A DNA stretch of 64,000 nt from JBBPZA01 sp963797015 (lineage in GTDB: Bacteria > Actinomycetota > Thermoleophilia > Solirubrobacterales > Solirubrobacteraceae): positions 29,229 to 93,228 of the forward strand of contig CAWCNV010000017.1 of NCBI GenBank assembly GCA_963797015.1, given 5' to 3'. Below are positions 56,897-64,000 of this stretch, one piece after another. A program made the translations under genes and the position numbers. Position 1 is the stretch's first letter. Every line of letters begins with the position of its first letter. The notes under the pieces are model-generated. The model was not told the DNA's origin. It ran no database searches and worked only from the letters and a program-made list of their open reading frames with translations.

Positions 56897-58339
56897 ATGG
56901 CGACGACCACCAAGACAAGGCTTCAGAACTTCATCGGCGGCGAATTCGTGGATGCCGCGGACGGTGCCACCGAGGAGGTCCTCAACCCGGCCACGGCGCA
57001 GCCTGTCGCCGAAGCGCCGCTGTCGACCGAGGCCGACGTAGGGCGCGCCGTAGCGGCGGCGCGCGCGGCGTTCGGAGCGTGGTCGGAGTCGACCCCGGGC
57101 GAGCGCTCGCTGGCGCTCCTGCGCCTGGCCGACCGGATCGAGGAGCACGGAGACGAGCTCGCCGACCTCGAGGCGGCCAACGCGGGCAAGCCGCGCCAGG
57201 CGGTGGTCGACGACGAGCTCCCGTTCATGGCCGACAACCTGCGCTTCTTCGCCGGCGCCGCGCGCAACCTCGAGGGCCGCGCCGCCGGCGAGTACGTCGA
57301 GGGCTACACGTCGATGATCCGCCGCGAGCCGATCGGCGTGGTCGGCCAGATCACGCCCTGGAACTACCCGCTGATGATGGCGATCTGGAAGATCGCCCCT
57401 GCTCTGGGCGCGGGCAACACCGTCGTCCTCAAGCCGGCAGAGACCACGCCGGTCTCAACGCTCAAGCTGGCCGAGCTCGCCGCCGACCTGCTGCCGGCCG
57501 GCGTGCTCAACGTGATCACGGGTCACGGCAGGCCCGCCGGCTCGGCGCTCGTCACGCATCCCGACGTGGAGATGGTCTCGCTCACCGGCTCGCCGCCCAC
57601 GGGCAAGTGGATCGCCAAGGCGGCCGCGGACAGCCTCAAGCGCGTGCACCTCGAGCTCGGCGGCAAGGCGCCCGTCGTCGTGTTCGACGACGTCGAGCTC
57701 GAGACCGCGATGGAGACGATCGCCGGCACGGGCTACTACAACGCCGGCCAGGACTGCACGGCGGCGACGCGCGTGCTCGCGGGCGCCGGCGTCTACGACG
57801 ACGTCGTCTCGGGCCTGTCGGAGCAGGCCTCGGGGCTGGTGCTGGGCGACACGTTCGCGGCCGATACCACGCTGGGGCCGCTCAACTCCGCTCGCCAGCG
57901 CGAGCGCGTCGAGGGCTTCCTCGAGCGCCGGCCCGACCACGCCGTGGTGGTAACCGGCGGCTCGGAGCCCGAGCTGCCCGGCTTCTACCTGGAGCCGACG
58001 GTGGTCGCCGGGCTCGAGCAGCGCGACGAGATGGTCCAGGACGAGATCTTCGGCCCCGTCATCACCGTGCAGCGCTTCAGCGACGAGGACGAGGCGATCG
58101 CGTGGGCCAACGGCACGCGCTACGGCCTGGCCTCGTCCGTCTGGACCCGCGACGTCGGCCGCGCCCTGCGCGTCGCGCGGGCGCTGCGCTTCGGCTGCGT
58201 GTGGATCAACGACCACATCCCGCTGGCCTCGGAGATGCCCCACGGCGGCTACAAGCAGTCCGGCTACGGCAAGGACCTCTCCATGTACGCGCTCGAGGAC
58301 TACACCAACATCAAGCACGTGATGGCCTCGCTCTCCTGA
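56897..58339 (+). CDS. Aldehyde dehydrogenase (gamma-aminobutyraldehyde type)
   Basis: A 480-residue NAD-dependent aldehyde dehydrogenase. GQITPWNYPLMMAIWKIAPA is the cofactor region, HLELGGKAPVVVFDD contains the general-base Glu, and YNAGQDCTAATR the catalytic Cys. The C-terminal EMPHGGYKQSGYGKDLSMYA, then LEDYTNIKHVM, is characteristic of gamma-aminobutyraldehyde/betaine aldehyde-type enzymes such as PatD (Prr). It would oxidise the aldehyde from the omega-amine transaminase to an omega-amino acid such as GABA. GAGAG upstream of ATG 56897, 25 bases after ald, so it belongs to the operon. Confidence 0.94.
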   Translation: MATTTKTRLQNFIGGEFVDAADGATEEVLNPATAQPVAEAPLSTEADVGRAVAAARAAFGAWSESTPGERSLALLRLADRIEEHGDELADLEAANAGKPRQAVVDDELPFMADNLRFFAGAARNLEGRAAGEYVEGYTSMIRREPIGVVGQITPWNYPLMMAIWKIAPALGAGNTVVLKPAETTPVSTLKLAELAADLLPAGVLNVITGHGRPAGSALVTHPDVEMVSLTGSPPTGKWIAKAAADSLKRVHLELGGKAPVVVFDDVELETAMETIAGTGYYNAGQDCTAATRVLAGAGVYDDVVSGLSEQASGLVLGDTFAADTTLGPLNSARQRERVEGFLERRPDHAVVVTGGSEPELPGFYLEPTVVAGLEQRDEMVQDEIFGPVITVQRFSDEDEAIAWANGTRYGLASSVWTRDVGRALRVARALRFGCVWINDHIPLASEMPHGGYKQSGYGKDLSMYALEDYTNIKHVMASLS

Positions 58340-58419
58340 TCCCGGGTGCCGGGTCGCTCGCTGGCCGGGCGAGCTACTGTCATGTCTGCGTGCAAACCCC
58401 GGTTACCCAGGAGGATTAG

Positions 58420-59079
58420 ATGGCTTTGCAGATCGGCGACACCGCCCCCGACTTCGAGGCGGACACCACAGAGGGTCGGATCCGCTTTTACGACTGGATG
58501 GGCGACTCGTGGGCGGTGCTCTTCTCCCACCCGCGCGACTTCACGCCGGTGTGCACTACCGAGCTCGGTTACATGGCCAGCATCAAGCCCGAGTTCGATA
58601 GCCGCAACACGAAGATCATCGGGCTCTCGGCCGACCCCATCGATAACCACGCCAAGTGGGCGAAGGACATCGAGGAGACGCAGGGCACCGCCCCGAACTA
58701 CCCGATGATCGCCGACTCCGACTTCAACGTGTCAAAGCTCTACGGGATGCTGCCCGGGGGCGTCGAGGGCGACCCGACCGAGCGCACGCCGGCCCAGAAC
58801 CAGACCGTGCGCAACGTGTTCGTCGTCGGCCCGGACAAGAAGATCAAGCTGATCCTCGTCTACCCCATGACCACGGGGCGCAACTTCGACGAGGTCCTGC
58901 GCGTGCTCGACTCGCTGCAGCTCACGGCCAACCACAAGGTCGCGACGCCGGCCCAGTGGCAGGAGGGCGACGACGTGATCATCGCCGGCTCGGTCTCCGA
59001 CGACGAGGCCAAGGAGCGCTATCCGGACGGCTGGGAGGCGCCGCGCCCCTACATCCGGATCGTCCCGCAGCCCAAGTAG
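58420..59079 (+). CDS. 1-Cys peroxiredoxin (Prx6 group)
   Basis: A 219-residue peroxiredoxin. LFSHPRDFTPVCTTELGYM contains the peroxidatic Cys45 in PVCTTE. GLSADPIDNHAKWAKDIEET and DKKIKLILVYPMTTGRNFDE are the Prx6-group features, as is the long C-terminal arm with QEGDDVIIAGSVSDDEAKER and PYIRIVPQP. No second resolving Cys is seen in the usual place, so a thiol partner is expected. It reduces hydrogen and organic peroxides in the cytoplasm. AGGAGG lies six bases before ATG 58420. Independent of the operon upstream. Confidence 0.95.
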   Translation: MALQIGDTAPDFEADTTEGRIRFYDWMGDSWAVLFSHPRDFTPVCTTELGYMASIKPEFDSRNTKIIGLSADPIDNHAKWAKDIEETQGTAPNYPMIADSDFNVSKLYGMLPGGVEGDPTERTPAQNQTVRNVFVVGPDKKIKLILVYPMTTGRNFDEVLRVLDSLQLTANHKVATPAQWQEGDDVIIAGSVSDDEAKERYPDGWEAPRPYIRIVPQPK

Positions 59080-59089
59080 GGGGCGGCTG

Positions 59090-59827
59090 TCACAGCCGCG
59101 CCGCTACGAGCGCGGCCGCGAGCAGGACCATCGCGACGGAGAGCGCGCGCAGGGCCGCGTCGAGCGGCGCGGCCAGGCGCGCGGCGGTGAGCGGCCGCGT
59201 GCTGCCGTCGGTCAGGCGCTGGCTCCCCTCGACGGCTGCGGTCCTGCGGCGCAGCTCGCGCACGGGGGTGCTGAGCCTGCGCTGCGCGTAGCTGAGCGCC
59301 GCGCACGCCGCCGCGACGACCACGGCCTCCGGGCGCAGCGAGAGCGCGCAGGCCCACCAGCCGGTGAGCGCCGGGAACGCGCCCCAGGCCAGCGCGAACC
59401 ACCAGTCGGAGTGGAAGCGGCCGCCGAAGAGCTCGAGGTTGTAGGCCATCACGAGGAACGCGCCGGCCGCGACGAACGGGAGCAGCGTGGGGGAGACGGT
59501 GATCGCGCCAGCGATGCCGATCGCCACCGCCCCGGCCACGCTCCCGATCGCGAGCGCCCACAGCGTGCGGTCCGAGAGGCGCGTGCGCAGGGGCCGGCCC
59601 TGGAGCTCGTCGAGCGCGTGCGCGCCGACGCCCACAGCCAGCCCGAAGGCGGCGAGCGCCGCGGCCAGCCGGCCGGCGTAGAAGTGGGGGGCCAGCGCCG
59701 CGCCGATGGCGACGTAGCTCAGGTGCCACGCGGTGTAGGGCGGGTGCAGGAGGCTGACGACGTCGCGCCAGCCGCCCGGCCGCAGCGCGTAGAACGCGGG
59801 CCGCTCAAGCTGCGGTTCGGCCGCCAT
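59090..59827 (-). CDS. Integral membrane protein of unknown function
   Basis: A 245-residue membrane protein with about six or seven helices (LSYVAIGAALAPHFYAG, AAALAAFGLAVGVGAHALDE, ALAIGSVAGAVAIGIAGAIT and others). An Asp-Glu after the second helix (HALDELQGRPLRTRLSD) recalls the metal-binding loops of UbiA-type prenyltransferases, but the second Asp-rich loop is missing, so I do not assign that family. The last helix is close to the C-terminus. ATG 59827 lies inside the end of the preceding methyltransferase gene (overlap about 23 bases), indicating one operon. Confidence 0.7.
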   Translation of the reverse strand: MAAEPQLERPAFYALRPGGWRDVVSLLHPPYTAWHLSYVAIGAALAPHFYAGRLAAALAAFGLAVGVGAHALDELQGRPLRTRLSDRTLWALAIGSVAGAVAIGIAGAITVSPTLLPFVAAGAFLVMAYNLELFGGRFHSDWWFALAWGAFPALTGWWACALSLRPEAVVVAAACAALSYAQRRLSTPVRELRRRTAAVEGSQRLTDGSTRPLTAARLAAPLDAALRALSVAMVLLAAALVAARL

Positions 59828-60611
59828 CGCCAAACGCGCGCTCGCCTGAGCCGGATCCGCGCCCGTCGCTCGCATTCCGCACGCCGTCGATCACGACCCC
59901 CGCGCCGAAGCTCATGCTCCGAACGCGCACGCGCTCGATGCCGGCCCGCTGCCAGCGTGTGGCTGTGTGCGCGAGCGGATGGTCGCGCTCGAAGCCCTCG
60001 ATGCTCGGGCCGAGGAAGCGGCCTACGGCCTGCCACTCGCGCGAGATCAGGCGGCCAGCGGCCGGCAGCGCGGTGCGGGTGTACAGGCGCCAGAGCGCCT
60101 TCAGCGGCGCGCGCGGGGGGACACCGAACTCGAGCGAGACGATGCGACCCCCGGGCGCGACGACGCGCGCGAGCTCGGCCAGCGTCGCCTGCGGGTCGTC
60201 GACATAGCGCAAGAGGTAGGTGAAGGTGAGGGCGTCGAAGCTCGCGTCCGCGAACGGCAGCGCCTCGGCCTCGCCCCGCACCAGCTCGATGCGCTCGGCC
60301 AGCTCAGGTTCGGCGGCCGCGCGGGCGCGCGCGGCGGCCAGCATAGGCTCGCTCTGGTCCAGGCCGACCACGCGGCAGCCGTAGCGCCGCACGAGCGCGG
60401 CAGCGACGAGGCCGGTCCCTGTCGCGACGTCGAGCACGCGGTCCCCGGGCGCGGCGCCCACAGCCTCGACGAGCGCGCGCCGCCAGCGCGGATCCTGTCC
60501 GAAGCTGAGCGCGGCGCCCGCCGCGTCGTAGCGGCGCGGCAGGCCGGAGAAGAGCTCGAGGGCGTGCGCCTTGCGCGCCGAGGACGGAAGCGCCGGCCGC
60601 AGGCTTGTCAT
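59805..60611 (-). CDS. Class I SAM methyltransferase (UbiE/MenG-like)
   Basis: A 268-residue methyltransferase. RVLDVATGTGLVAAALVRRY is motif I (SAM binding), GLDQSEPMLAAARARAA motif Post-I, and LPFADASFDALTFTYLLRYV motif II. LARVVAPGGRIVSLEFGVPP with the UbiE-type tail suggests C-methylation of a quinone, such as demethylmenaquinone to menaquinone. The N-terminal FSGLPRRYDAAGAALSFGQD is the MenG/UbiE opening. The last ~25 residues are Gly/Arg-rich and unconserved. A true menG may lie elsewhere in the genome. Operon with the membrane protein downstream. Confidence 0.87.
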   Translation of the reverse strand: MTSLRPALPSSARKAHALELFSGLPRRYDAAGAALSFGQDPRWRRALVEAVGAAPGDRVLDVATGTGLVAAALVRRYGCRVVGLDQSEPMLAAARARAAAEPELAERIELVRGEAEALPFADASFDALTFTYLLRYVDDPQATLAELARVVAPGGRIVSLEFGVPPRAPLKALWRLYTRTALPAAGRLISREWQAVGRFLGPSIEGFERDHPLAHTATRWQRAGIERVRVRSMSFGAGVVIDGVRNASDGRGSGSGERAFGDGGRTAA

Positions 60612-60643
60612 GGGTCCACGCTAGCGCACGCGCGCGGCCGCGC

Positions 60644-61264
60644 TCACGCGTCCGCATAGAGGCGCGCGAAGGCCTCCTCGGCCGCCTCGAGCTGGCGCAG
60701 CGCCTGGGCGACCGCAACGCGCCGGGTCGCGCGGTCGACGGCCAGCACGGTCCAGCCCCTGCCGTCCTCGTCGCTCAGGTGCACCAGCAGCGTGTCGCGG
60801 TTGTGCTCCACGCGCAGGCGGTGGTCGGGGTTCCCCTGTTCGTGGAGCGTGCGCGGCTTGGCCTCGGGGTCGGCCGCGAACGAGGTCCAGCGCGAGCGCA
60901 GAGGCCGGCTCCGCCCCGCGAAGGCGAAGAACTCGACCCGGTAGCCGTCCGGGTCGGCGACCTGGACGCGAACGAAGCCGCCGTCGTCCTGCCATTCGGT
61001 CTCCGGCACGCCGGCCGCACGCAGCCGCTCGCGCGCGCTTCGCACCTCGCCGGCCTCGGCCAGCTCGAAGCCGAAGTGGTTGCCGGCAGGCAGGTCCTGG
61101 GGGACCGGACCCTCGCTCAAAGCGAGCAGCGCGCCGTCGCGCGCGCGCAGGATCAGCCGGTGCTCGTCGTCGTGCACCCGCTCGTCGAGCCCGAAGTGCT
61201 CGCCGTAGAACGCGGCCGAGCGCTCACGGTCGCTGACGGTCAGGGCGACGTGGTTGAGTGGCAC
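60644..61264 (-). CDS. VOC-fold protein with C-terminal extension
   Basis: A 206-residue protein. Residues 1-125 are a VOC domain: LNHVALTVSDRERSAAFYGE with a first-strand His, HFGFELAEAGEVRSARERLR, and VADPDGYRVEFFAF with the second-module Glu. The remaining ~80 residues (RSRWTSFAADPEAKPRTLHE, then a helix-rich end) are a separate segment I do not recognise. GTG 61264 lies at the first strand and also overlaps the end of the truncated hydrolase gene (stop at 61240). Confidence 0.8.
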   Translation of the reverse strand: MPLNHVALTVSDRERSAAFYGEHFGLDERVHDDEHRLILRARDGALLALSEGPVPQDLPAGNHFGFELAEAGEVRSARERLRAAGVPETEWQDDGGFVRVQVADPDGYRVEFFAFAGRSRPLRSRWTSFAADPEAKPRTLHEQGNPDHRLRVEHNRDTLLVHLSDEDGRGWTVLAVDRATRRVAVAQALRQLEAAEEAFARLYADA

Positions 61265-61920
61265 CCGCCGATGATCGCCGATCGGCGCCCGGCCGCGTTG
61301 GCGCCCGGTGTGGCCGTGGCGGGGGGTGGGGGAGTAACGTCGCTCGCGATGGAGGTGGTGATGATGGCCGTCTGGCCCGGGTCGGCGGCGGCGGGGATTG
61401 TCCGCGGCGGCCTTCCGAGCCACGCTCCGATCTGGTCCACCAGACCGGCCCACAGCAGCCGCAGCGTCAACCCGAGCCCAAAGAACGTGAACTGCGCGAG
61501 CCCGTCAGCGAAGGGCACCTGAGCGATCACCGCCGCGACGCGCTCGTCCTCGGCGGCCAGGCGGACGACGTGGCCGCCCGAAAGCGAGGTGCCCCACAGC
61601 ACGATCCGCTCCGGGTCCACCTCGCTGCGGTTGCGAGCCCACTCGATCGCCGCACGGTAGTCCTCGAGCTGGCGCTCGATGTCGACGAGCTGGCGCGGCT
61701 CGCCGCCGCTCGCCCCGAAGCAGCGGTAGTCGAACACGAGGCACGCGACGCCCAGGTCGCGGAAGCGCTCGGCGTAGTCGTCGAGGCGCTGCTCGCGGAC
61801 GCCGTCGAGCCCGTGGGCCAGGACCACGCAAGGCGCCGGCCCGCGGGTCGGCGGGGGGAACCACCACGCCGCGACCTGGTCGCAGCCGACCACCCAGCGG
61901 ACGTCCGCCCTGCGGCTCAT
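61240..61920 (-). pseudogene. Alpha/beta-hydrolase truncated before its catalytic Asp and His
   Basis: 226 residues that begin as a normal hydrolase: CVVLAHGLDGVREQRLDDYA gives the oxyanion region, RCFGASGGEPRQLVDIERQL follows, and IVLWGTSLSGGHVVRLAAED is the nucleophile elbow (GTSLSG). From about residue 178 the sequence turns into low-complexity text (TIPAAADPGQTAIITTSIAS, then DVTPPPPATATPGANAAGRR) and stops. The last ~100 residues expected in this family, with the catalytic Asp and His, are missing. It is therefore probably inactive. Its frame ends inside the start of the VOC gene. Confidence 0.65.
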
Positions 61921-61991
61921 GAGCCATGCTCTATCGCGCGGCGCGCGCCGGCGCAAGCCGACGACGCGGCGGCGGCGTGTCGCCTCGCCGA

Positions 61992-62375
61992 TCATGCCGC
62001 CACCGCCGAGACCTCGAGCACGGGCCGCCGGACCTCGACGCCGAGCACGTCGCCGTCCTGCTCGACGACCTCGCCGGTGTGAACGCCGATGCGGATCCGG
62101 ATCCACAGGGGGCCGGTCCGGGCCCACTCCTCGAACGCTCGCTGGATGGTCTCGGCGCAGTCCAGACCCGCCTGCTCGCCGGGAAAGGCGAGCAGGAAGC
62201 CGTCGCCGGAGGACTCGACCTCGCGCCCGCCGTGGCGGGCGACCTCGGTGCGGACCAACGCGTTGTGCACGCCCAGCAGGTCCGTCCACGTGCGATCGCC
62301 GAGGCGCTCGGTGAGCGCGGACGAGGCCTCTATGTCGGTGAAGAGGAGTGTGTGGTTGTGGTTGTTCGGTGTCAT
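61992..62375 (-). pseudogene. Truncated class III nucleotide cyclase domain
   Basis: 127 residues starting TLLFTDIEASSALTERLGD, with both metal-binding Asp residues (FTDIEAS; SSGDGFLLAF), then IRIGVHTGEVVEQDGDVLGV. A normal class III domain is ~180-190 residues and needs the transition-state Asn/Arg in a later helix. Here it ends at VSAVAA, immediately after the segment that usually reads RVSAVAAGG. The position of the substrate-specifying Lys before GDG is Glu. So it is probably an inactive fragment or a nucleotide-binding remnant. The start is ATG 62375, with GTG 62378 in frame. Confidence 0.65.
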
Positions 62376-62409
62376 CACCCGCTGGGCGTGACACCGCGCT
62401 GAACGGTGT

Positions 62410-63198
62410 TCAGGCGGGCTGAACGCCCGGGCGCTCGGCGGCCTCGGACGCGGGCGCGCGCTCGCTCAGCAGCGCGTGCAGGCGCTCGGCGAAGAGGTAG
62501 GCGTCACCCGGCCAGCGGGCGGAGACGTAGTTCGAGTCCTCCACCACGAAGGCGGGCGAGTGATCCTCGCGCGTGCCACGCCTGGTGGAGCGCGGGCCGC
62601 GCTCGAACTGGTCCGGGTCGCGCAACGCGTGCACGACCTCGTCCTCGACGTACTCGGGATAGGTGCGGTAGTAGCGCCCCAACCGCCAGGCCGTCGCGAG
62701 GTAGGCCGAGCGCTCCATGTACTTGGGCAGGCACGTGGTGCGGCGGTCGTGGAGCACGCTGTGGCCGGTGGCGGGGTCGCGCGTGCGGGCGAGCACGAGC
62801 ACGCCGTGGCAGATCGCCCCGACCGGCCGCTCCAGCGCCCAGAATGCGGCGACCGCCTCGCGCAGCGTCTCGCTGCCCAGGTACTGGCGCATCCCGCCGG
62901 CGTGACCGCCGGCGAGCAGCAGCCCGTTGTAAGCGAAGGGGTCGATCTGGTCCCACGCGATCGTCTCGCGGAACTCGGGCGCCGCGCGCAGCTGCTCATA
63001 GAAGCGGATCGGCTCGGGCTCGGCGCCCAGGCGGCCGAAGACCACCCCGGTGAGCAGGCGCGGATCGCACGCGGGCACGGTGCCGGCGCGCTCGGTGGCG
63101 AAGGTCAGCTCGTGGCCGCGTTCGGTCAACAGGCGCCAGGGCACGGCGACCTCGGTGGTGTCGAAGTCGCGGTCGGGAAGCGGAACCAGCACGCGCAT
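62410..63198 (-). CDS. DJ-1/PfpI-family protein
   Basis: A 262-residue member of the DJ-1/PfpI superfamily. GRLGAEPEPIRFYEQL precedes PFAYNGLLLAGGHAGGMRQY, the nucleophile Cys130 lies in VGAICHGVLVLA, and the length corresponds to the larger glutamine-amidotransferase-like group (HchA/YajL-like). The typical Glu near the N-terminus is present in DFDTTEVAVPWR. Function could be glyoxalase/deglycase-like or chaperone; the substrate is not deducible. ATG 63198. Confidence 0.87.
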   Translation of the reverse strand: MRVLVPLPDRDFDTTEVAVPWRLLTERGHELTFATERAGTVPACDPRLLTGVVFGRLGAEPEPIRFYEQLRAAPEFRETIAWDQIDPFAYNGLLLAGGHAGGMRQYLGSETLREAVAAFWALERPVGAICHGVLVLARTRDPATGHSVLHDRRTTCLPKYMERSAYLATAWRLGRYYRTYPEYVEDEVVHALRDPDQFERGPRSTRRGTREDHSPAFVVEDSNYVSARWPGDAYLFAERLHALLSERAPASEAAERPGVQPA

Positions 63199-63225
63199 CG
63201 TGTACGCGAAGCCTACGCTGCAGCC

Positions 63226-64000
63226 GTGACCGGCCGCACGATCCGCTCGTGGCTGATGGACATGGACGGCGTGCTCGTGCGCGAGGAGCTCCTGATCCCG
63301 GGCGCCGAGCGCTTCATCGCGCGCCTGCGCGAGACCCGGACGCCGTTCCTGGTCCTGACCAACAACTCGATCTACACGCGCCGCGACCTGGCCGCGCGGC
63401 TGCGACGGACGGGCCTCGAGGTGCCCGAGGAGGCGATCTGGACCTCCGCGCTGGCGACCGCCGCCTTCCTCGAGGATCAGCGCCCGCTGGGCTCGGCGTT
63501 CGTGATCGGCGAGTCGGGTCTGACCACGGCGCTGGACGAGGCGGGCTACACGCTGACCGAGCGCGAGCCCGACTACGTGGTGCTGGGCGAGACGCGCACC
63601 TACAGCTTCGAGCGCATCACACGCGCGATCAGGCTGATCGACAACGGCGCGCGCTTCATCGCCACCAATCCCGACACCGTGGGCCCCTCACCCGACGGGC
63701 CGCTGCCCGCGACCGGGTCGGTCGCCGCGCTCGTGAGCCGAGCGACCGGCGTGGCGCCCTACTTCGTGGGCAAGCCCAACCCGCTGATGATGCGGTCGGC
63801 GCTGAACGCGATCGGCGCACACTCGGAGACCACCGCGATGATCGGCGACCGCATGGACACCGACGTCGTCGCGGGCCTGGAGGCCGGCATGGAGACGATC
63901 CTGGTGCTCACCGGCGTGACCTCGCGCGCGGACGCGGAGCGCCACCCCTACCGGGCCGCGCGCGTCGTCGAGTCGGTGGCCGAGCTCGTCGACGTGGTCT
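63226..64000 (+). CDS. HAD-IIA (NagD-type) sugar/nucleotide phosphatase, 3' end outside the window
   Basis: The gene starts at GTG 63226 and runs off the right edge without a stop, giving 258 codons here. SWLMDMDGVLVREELLIPGA contains motif I DxDG with the nucleophile Asp. FLVLTNNSIYTRRDLAARLR is motif II plus the C2 cap start, and KPNPLMMRSALNAIGAHSET the Lys of motif III. MIGDRMDTDVVAGLEAGMET is motif IV. The NagD/HAD-IIA group dephosphorylates nucleotides and sugar phosphates. It is divergent from the DJ-1 gene, with a 27-base gap. A nearly complete protein is present; only a few residues should be missing. Confidence 0.9.
   Translation, partial: MTGRTIRSWLMDMDGVLVREELLIPGAERFIARLRETRTPFLVLTNNSIYTRRDLAARLRRTGLEVPEEAIWTSALATAAFLEDQRPLGSAFVIGESGLTTALDEAGYTLTEREPDYVVLGETRTYSFERITRAIRLIDNGARFIATNPDTVGPSPDGPLPATGSVAALVSRATGVAPYFVGKPNPLMMRSALNAIGAHSETTAMIGDRMDTDVVAGLEAGMETILVLTGVTSRADAERHPYRAARVVESVAELVDVV

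Overview
The window is very GC-rich and densely coded on both strands, with short intergenic gaps and many 4-base stop/start overlaps (ATGA or GTGA). GTG starts are frequent and TTG or CTG starts occasional. Together with strong GGAGG-type ribosome binding sites, Tat-type twin-arginine signals, a PucR regulator, an ECF42-type sigma factor with its DGPF partner and separate LigD-type genes, this fits a high-GC actinobacterium. My guess is the Solirubrobacterales/Thermoleophilia, but that is inference from gene content; there is no rRNA or marker phylogeny here. I saw no rRNA, tRNA, CRISPR array, prophage or intact insertion sequence.

Region 1 (1-6.1 kb) is a looser, accessory-looking stretch: a PRC-barrel protein, a DUF4386 membrane protein, a broken DUF998-like gene, a RibD/DHFR-fold reductase, and two oxidoreductases (a thioredoxin-reductase-like flavoprotein and a zinc-free MDR-type quinone reductase). 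A direct repeat of about 105 bp lies on each side of the two oxidoreductase genes. Region 2 (6.2-11.8 kb) holds a DGPF (YCII-like) protein and its cognate ECF42 sigma factor, a glyoxalase-fold protein, small membrane proteins and a membrane-anchored esterase.

Region 3 (11.9-28.8 kb) carries trpS, a membrane-anchored cytochrome c, hydrolases, glyoxalase-fold proteins, covalent-flavin and amine oxidases, a Tat-exported M28-like protein, short-chain dehydrogenases, a second DHFR-fold protein, a CPBP protease and a NarL-type two-component pair. Region 4 (28.8-34.9 kb) contains a TetR repressor divergent from a DHA2 drug-efflux pump, with three copies of a 15-bp inverted repeat in the shared promoter, then secreted and stress-type proteins, a DUF1326/DUF2182 pair and a relic of a family 1 glycosidase.

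Region 5 (34.9-41.2 kb) has an ATP-grasp enzyme, the three LigD activities (phosphoesterase, ligase, polymerase) as three overlapping genes, a GYD-domain protein and a P-II/ammonium-transporter pair. In that pair both proteins carry substitutions at famous functional positions. Region 6 (41.2-49.3 kb) has two interrupted secreted-protein genes, a tandem repeat, an aldo/keto reductase, a PAP2 phosphatase, a cytochrome P450, and a three-gene set (MaoC-type hydratase, family III CoA transferase, CitE-like lyase) that looks like a mesaconate/itaconate (C5-dicarboxylate) CoA pathway.

Region 7 (49.5-58.3 kb) is a coherent amine/amino-acid catabolic locus: a universal stress protein and APC permease divergent from a class III aminotransferase, a PucR regulator, a saccharopine-dehydrogenase-like enzyme, alanine dehydrogenase and a gamma-aminobutyraldehyde-type dehydrogenase. 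Region 8 (58.4-64 kb) has a 1-Cys peroxiredoxin, a UbiE-type methyltransferase, a glyoxalase-fold protein, a truncated hydrolase, a truncated nucleotide cyclase, a DJ-1/PfpI protein and a HAD phosphatase that runs off the end.

A recurring theme is gene decay: at least nine truncated, frameshifted or stop-interrupted genes are readable between the intact ones.
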